Source of the DNA: Emticicia sp. CRIBPO
GTDB lineage: Bacteria; Bacteroidota; Bacteroidia; Cytophagales; Spirosomataceae
Assembly: GCF_009905725.1 (NCBI RefSeq)
Contig: NZ_JAAAKV010000008.1
Coordinates: 124,001 to 188,000 of the forward strand
Direction of reading: 5' to 3'
Length of the DNA stretch: 64,000 bases
The notes beneath the pieces were generated by a model. The model searched no databases and had not been told where the DNA came from. It worked only from the letters and a program-made list of their open reading frames with translations. Position 1 is the first letter of the stretch. Every line of letters starts with the position of its first letter. Of this stretch, positions 60,429-64,000 are shown in pieces. The position numbers and the translations under genes are program-made.

Positions 60429-61130
60429 TCAGATTTTAAAATTTTCAAACTTCATTTTTATTTCTTCGAAGTCGGTTTTTCCTACTTCAAAGTTGCCGTA
60501 CCAGCTGTACTCGAAAGCATCCGTAAGGCTGCCGAAGTCTTTCTGCACAGCGGGTTTAAGTTCATGATAATAGCTCCTGTTGGTTTTGTTGGGTTGCCAG
60601 GCAATGAGGTGCTTATCGGCCAGTGCCTTCAGGGTCTTCAGATAGTACAGCCTGATGGCCAGTTTAAAATCTTCGATATTGATGGCAGCTTCAATCTCTT
60701 TTTTGAAATCGCGGCCATGAATGGTTTCTTTTTCAGAATAGTAACTCAATTCAATGTTTTTCTCCTTCCGCTGAAAAGGAGAACTTACATCAAATCCAAA
60801 AAAACGGAGCACAAGGTAAGCCAGTGCCAGGGTAATAGCCAGGATGAAAAAGAATTTACGGTAAGAACCTTTGCTGATATCATTGAAAAAATCATCGTAC
60901 GCTTTCACAACAGAATTAATGAATTTTTCCCACCAGGTATTCAGGGGTGGGGTAATTTCGAAACCATACTGATAATCTTTCTGGCCTTTCAGTTCCGTCA
61001 GGGAAGTCCGGGGCTCTCTTATTTCAAGTCGTGATGAATCAACACTTAAGGAATCTTGTGCCCGGAGGCCCGATCCGTTAAGTGTTATCAGGAGAAATAT
61101 AAATAAAAATCTAAGCTTACTCTTCAGCAT
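60429..61130 (-). CDS. DUF4129 domain protein, exported
   Basis: A 233-residue protein from ATG 61130, which gives a standard signal peptide (LRFLFIFLLITLNGSGLRAQ); an upstream ATG at 61184 would start inside the neighbouring gene. A membrane helix (FFFILAITLALAYLVLRFFG) divides the extracellular N-terminal part from the DUF4129 C-terminus with RDFKKEIEAAINIEDFKLAIRLYYL in two runs and EYSWYGNFEVG. It overlaps the upstream membrane-protein gene by 14 bp and is 5 bp from DUF4350. Confidence 0.83.
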   Translation of the reverse strand: MLKSKLRFLFIFLLITLNGSGLRAQDSLSVDSSRLEIREPRTSLTELKGQKDYQYGFEITPPLNTWWEKFINSVVKAYDDFFNDISKGSYRKFFFILAITLALAYLVLRFFGFDVSSPFQRKEKNIELSYYSEKETIHGRDFKKEIEAAINIEDFKLAIRLYYLKTLKALADKHLIAWQPNKTNRSYYHELKPAVQKDFGSLTDAFEYSWYGNFEVGKTDFEEIKMKFENFKI

Positions 61131-61974
61131 TTTGTCCGATGGATTCAATATCATCAATAAGGCCTGTGGCGTATTTTCTTTCATTCAGGTTAAAGTACTG
61201 GAAAGCTATCCCGACGATCAGGATAACATAAACCAGATAAACGCCCAAAAGATACAGAACACCCAAGACAGAAGTAGTAAAGGCATCAATCTGACCCGGA
61301 TCGTTTATCAGGCTGGTCGTATATATGGTATTGGGTAACGAGAAAAATACACTGATGATTCCGGAGATAAGACCAAGGATCATGATAAGTCCGAATGTGG
61401 ACCACCACTTTCCTTTGGTGATGGAGAAAGACTCCCTGATGGAATGCGAAATATCAGCATCTTCAAAAACCATGATGCAAAAACTCATGGATAGGACGAT
61501 GGACACATAAATACCTGGAAGTAATAACAGGCAAGTACCGGCAATGATCAGGATGTAGTTAACGATCGCGAGAATGAAAAGCATCCCGATGTGTCCTTTT
61601 GTCACAGACCACACGTCAGCAGGCGTGATATTTTCACGTCCCTGCTTATACAGCTTCATGTAAGAAAGAACCGTGGAAAAAAGTAAAAGACCGGATAAAA
61701 CAGAAACAAAGATATAAAGAAGACCAAATCCTGAAAACATGGCCATTAATTGTTCAAACGGAAGCGTAGACTGATTGACCAGGCTGTTTTCCGCAATGCT
61801 CTTGTAGAGGTTGGCATTAAACAGGCCATAAGCAACACCGGCCAGTAAAGCCAGCGGAAGTACCATATAAGCGAGGCAGGTAAGGAGGGGTTTAAATTCC
61901 TGTTTGATAAACACAAAAGTGGCATTTATTTTAGAACCGAAGTCCCGCTCCTGTTGAAGTACAATTTTACTCAT
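61117..61974 (-). CDS. multi-pass membrane protein of the DUF58/SpoIIM cluster
   Basis: A 285-residue protein with six or so membrane helices (for example LTCLAYMVLPLALLAGVAYG near 33-53 and LFILAIVNYILIIAGTCLLL near 150-170). The conserved MVFEDADISHSIRESFSITKGKWWSTFGLI (in two runs) is the recurrent motif of glycerophosphodiester-phosphodiesterase-membrane-like (DUF975/DUF7847 type) proteins. The end, DIESIGQNAEE, overlaps the DUF4129 start. Function unknown; the gene is a fixed member of this Bacteroidetes cluster. Confidence 0.78.
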   Translation of the reverse strand: MSKIVLQQERDFGSKINATFVFIKQEFKPLLTCLAYMVLPLALLAGVAYGLFNANLYKSIAENSLVNQSTLPFEQLMAMFSGFGLLYIFVSVLSGLLLFSTVLSYMKLYKQGRENITPADVWSVTKGHIGMLFILAIVNYILIIAGTCLLLLPGIYVSIVLSMSFCIMVFEDADISHSIRESFSITKGKWWSTFGLIMILGLISGIISVFFSLPNTIYTTSLINDPGQIDAFTTSVLGVLYLLGVYLVYVILIVGIAFQYFNLNERKYATGLIDDIESIGQNAEE

Positions 61975-62911
61975 GGTTATTTTTATTTAATTTATTGGGT
62001 AATAGGATGAAATACCAGAGAATAAGAGAAAGTGAAGAGAAAATAATCAGAAGGCTGACTGCAGGATGCAGTTTGAGCCTTGTCACGAAGCTCTCCAGGA
62101 AACCGGCCATGATGAATATGGGCACCAGGCCAACGGTGATTTTCAAACCGTCAGCGGCTCCTTTTCTGAAGGAAACGGACCTGGCGTAGGTGCCGGGAAA
62201 CAAAAGGCTGTTGCCCATCACAAAACCTGCACAGCCTGCGATCACGATAGCGGATATCTCCAGTGTACCGTGAATCCAGATGGTAAGGAACGACTGAAGC
62301 AGGAATCCTTTCTGAAAGAAAAAGTACTGAAACGCTCCCAGCATGATTCCGTTGGAAAACAATATCCAGAAAGTGCCGAAAGAAAAGGTAATCCCAAGCA
62401 CAAAAGCCATGAAGGCCACACGAATGTTATTGATGGTAATCGAAAAGAACATTGATGTGGAATCGGCCGATTTGTAAATCGCCAGAGGGTCTCCTTTCTG
62501 AATGTTTTCAAGTGTGGTGTTGACGTAATCGTCGCCCAGGATGAGCCGGACAAAAGTATCATCATTGGCTGTCGATAAAGCACCAACGATCATGGCCAGC
62601 ACAAAGAATATAAAGGAATAAAGCAACTGCCTCTGATACTGAAAAAACAGGAAAGGCAGTTCATAGGACCAGAACGTGACAAAGCGGCCTTTCTTTTCTT
62701 TTTTGGTGGCGTATATTTTCCGGTAATACTCACTTATCAGGGAATTGAGATAAGCGTACGTCTGTGATTTCGGGAAAAATGTTTTGGCGTAGGCAAGGTC
62801 ATCAGTAAGCTGGATAAAACTGTCAATCAGATTTTCAGGGTTTTGAGAATCAATGGATTCAAAGTTTCGCCATTTTTCAGAATTTTGCTTTATAAATGCT
62901 GATTCCTTCAT
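61967..62911 (-). CDS. SpoIIM-family membrane protein
   Basis: A 314-residue protein with five or more helices in the C-terminal two thirds and a helical cytoplasmic N-terminus (MKESAFIKQNSEKWRNFESI). The family motif HGTLEISAIVIAGCAGFVMG and FRKGAADGLKITVGLVP mark it as SpoIIM-like. In sporeformers SpoIIM belongs to an engulfment complex; Bacteroidetes do not sporulate, so the role differs here. It overlaps the next gene by 8 bp and is divergent from the RDD gene. Confidence 0.87.
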   Translation of the reverse strand: MKESAFIKQNSEKWRNFESIDSQNPENLIDSFIQLTDDLAYAKTFFPKSQTYAYLNSLISEYYRKIYATKKEKKGRFVTFWSYELPFLFFQYQRQLLYSFIFFVLAMIVGALSTANDDTFVRLILGDDYVNTTLENIQKGDPLAIYKSADSTSMFFSITINNIRVAFMAFVLGITFSFGTFWILFSNGIMLGAFQYFFFQKGFLLQSFLTIWIHGTLEISAIVIAGCAGFVMGNSLLFPGTYARSVSFRKGAADGLKITVGLVPIFIMAGFLESFVTRLKLHPAVSLLIIFSSLSLILWYFILLPNKLNKNNHE

Positions 62912-62920
62912 CCGGATGTG

Positions 62921-62928
62921 TATATTTG
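62921..62928 (+). promoter_or_regulatory. promoter -7 element of the RDD gene
   Basis: TATATTTG matches TAnnTTTG exactly and lies 21 bp before the RDD gene ATG at 62950. No well-spaced TTTG is found upstream. Confidence 0.5.
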
Positions 62929-62949
62929 AAAAATTTCTTTAAATATAGT

Positions 62950-63696
62950 ATGTCTGAATTTAATATCCTAACTGCACAAAACGTATCTATTGAATTTGAA
63001 AGTGCGGGTGTCGGTGATCGCATAGTGGCCACCATACTGGACTCAATTTTCATATTTTTCTATGTGCTGGTGGTGTATTTCATATTTTTTGCCGTAGTTT
63101 TTAGCAAGTCCGGAAATATAGATAGTTCCGATTCTTCATTCTTTATTATTGTAGCGGTGCTCTGCTTTGCACCCGTTATATTTTATCACCTTTTGTCGGA
63201 ATATTTTTTTAACGGCCAGTCGCTGGGCAAAAGGATCATGAAGATCAGGGTGATCAAACTCGACGGGACTGAGCCGGGAATAGGGGCTTATTTGCTGAGA
63301 TGGTTGCTGAGATTCGTGGACATTACGATGTTTTCAGGTCTGGTGGCTGTGCTTGCCGTTGTGGTTAGTGAAAAGGGCCAGAGACTGGGAGATATGGCCG
63401 CCGGAACAACAGTGATCAGGCAAAAGCCTTTTGTGCCGCTGGATCTCTTAAGACCTGTTGACGTAGCTGCAGATCATAAGGTGAGTTTCCCGGAGGTGGA
63501 AAGACTGAGCGACAAAGACATTCATACCATCAAGCTTGTGCTGAGCAGATGGCAGGAGGCCGACAACTATGAAGTGGTAGAGCAGGCGGCATTGAAATTG
63601 AAACAAAGCCTGGGAATTACCAATACCAAAGGGCTTTCAGATGTGGATCTTCTGAAAACCATTCTGGCAGATTATGCCCACATTTCTCACTTCTGA
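62950..63696 (+). CDS. RDD-family membrane protein
   Basis: A 248-residue protein from ATG 62950, chosen because it follows a promoter -7 element. Three or four helices carry the RDD signature: GDRIVATILDSIFIFFYVLV (R and D), GQSLGKRIMKIRVIKLDGTEPG and LLRWLLRFVDITMFSG, then GQRLGDMAAGTTVI. A cytoplasmic tail of about 75 residues follows. It is divergent from the SpoIIM gene, a pairing common in this phylum. RDD proteins may be ion antiporters or accessory membrane proteins; specifics are unknown. Confidence 0.87.
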   Translation: MSEFNILTAQNVSIEFESAGVGDRIVATILDSIFIFFYVLVVYFIFFAVVFSKSGNIDSSDSSFFIIVAVLCFAPVIFYHLLSEYFFNGQSLGKRIMKIRVIKLDGTEPGIGAYLLRWLLRFVDITMFSGLVAVLAVVVSEKGQRLGDMAAGTTVIRQKPFVPLDLLRPVDVAADHKVSFPEVERLSDKDIHTIKLVLSRWQEADNYEVVEQAALKLKQSLGITNTKGLSDVDLLKTILADYAHISHF

Positions 63697-64000
63697 GATG
63701 GCCCCGGAAAGGTCATAAGGTGACGGGTCTGATGTACTTCAAATCCTTCAGATTCGTAAAGCCTGATCGCCTGTTTGTTATATTGTTCTACTTCCAGCCT
63801 CAGTGAGGCCAGACCCATGCCTTCCATCTTTTCTTTGAGTTGTTTCAGGATGATTTTACCGAGCCCTTTGCCCCGGAAATCAGGTTTTATATACAATTCA
63901 TCAATAAAACCGATCCTTCCCCCGAACTCAAAACTGTATCCGAAAGCCAGCATCAGGTAACCTGCGTCCTGGTCTCCTTCCCTGAAAATGAACAAATGGC
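63687..64000 (-). CDS. GNAT-family N-acetyltransferase (partial, cut by window edge)
   Basis: The frame is open to the last base of the window, so the N-terminus is missing; the TTG at 63995 is internal. The visible C-terminal 104 residues have the GNAT acetyl-CoA core IGFIDELYIKPDFRGKGLGKIILKQL (in two runs, with R-G-K-G-L-G binding pyrophosphate) and VEQYNKQAIRLYESEGF. The substrate cannot be predicted. Its stop overlaps the convergent RDD gene by 10 bp. Confidence 0.85.
   Translation of the reverse strand, partial: HLFIFREGDQDAGYLMLAFGYSFEFGGRIGFIDELYIKPDFRGKGLGKIILKQLKEKMEGMGLASLRLEVEQYNKQAIRLYESEGFEVHQTRHLMTFPGPSQK

Noticed and set aside
1-64000. CRISPR array, prophage, insertion sequence
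   Set aside because: No regularly spaced repeats, cas genes, integrase, transposase or inverted-repeat-bounded elements were seen.

Overview
The window looks like a chromosomal segment of a Bacteroidota bacterium, most likely in the Cytophagales. The evidence is a short primary sigma factor of 287 residues, several promoters of the Bacteroidetes type (TTTG, 19-20 nt spacer, TAnnTTTG), a secreted M43 protease with a type IX secretion-like C-terminus, DUF5683, DUF2911 and START-like proteins, and weak or absent Shine-Dalgarno sequences at most starts. I cannot name the genus from sequence alone. No phage, integrase, transposase or CRISPR array is visible. Most of the window is ordinary core chromosome with small accessory patches.

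Layout. 1-4930: a glucuronoxylan utilisation locus (GH67 alpha-glucuronidase cut by the window edge, SDR dehydrogenase, GH43, an exported peptide deformylase homologue, CE15 glucuronoyl esterase). 5070-9980: TPR/SH3 membrane protein, two identical tRNA-Lys genes, rlmD, a fatty acid hydroxylase-superfamily protein, and an ECF sigma factor with a membrane partner. 10133-16598: small accessory and housekeeping genes on the minus strand, including a frameshifted DJ-1/PfpI gene, a Crp-type regulator, a UDG-superfamily protein, HD phosphohydrolase, PhzF and GyrI-like proteins. 16679-24812: dnaB, phoH, M43 protease, DUF2911, dCMP deaminase, ACP phosphodiesterase, holA, a coiled-coil lipoprotein and a hemolysin III family protein. 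24909-28552: type I restriction-modification hsdM-hsdS with no hsdR nearby. 28867-31521: VOC, AlkD-like, AHSA1 and ArsR genes, the last with a striking palindromic operator. 31825-35830: mprF followed by an acvB/virJ-like gene.

36047-45384: repeat lipoprotein, deacetylase-like protein, tRNA-Met, START-like protein, LptF/G permease, rpsO-pnp, primary sigma factor, then AHSA1, VOC and DUF1761 genes. 45493-47311: LytS-type kinase and LytTR regulator. 47427-53007: parA, parB, DUF5683, dapB and two tandem lepB signal peptidases. 53202-54868: a truncated secreted ORF followed by three tandem paralogous lipoproteins of unknown function. 54874-56897: ung, apaG and a SAM methyltransferase. 56894-64000: the DUF58-MoxR-DUF4350-DUF4129-membrane protein-SpoIIM cluster with a divergent RDD gene, and a partial GNAT gene at the right edge.

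How genes work together. The left locus would debranch and de-esterify 4-O-methylglucuronoxylan. mprF and its overlapping partner probably set the level of aminoacylated phospholipid (make and cleave). parA-parB serve chromosome segregation. rpsO-pnp shows a leader hairpin and T-run just before pnp. The most unusual items are the exported deformylase, the mprF-acvB pair, the triplicated CCPCNLP lipoproteins beside a gene stump and duplicated signal peptidases, the atypical ParA P-loop, and the hsdR-less type I system.
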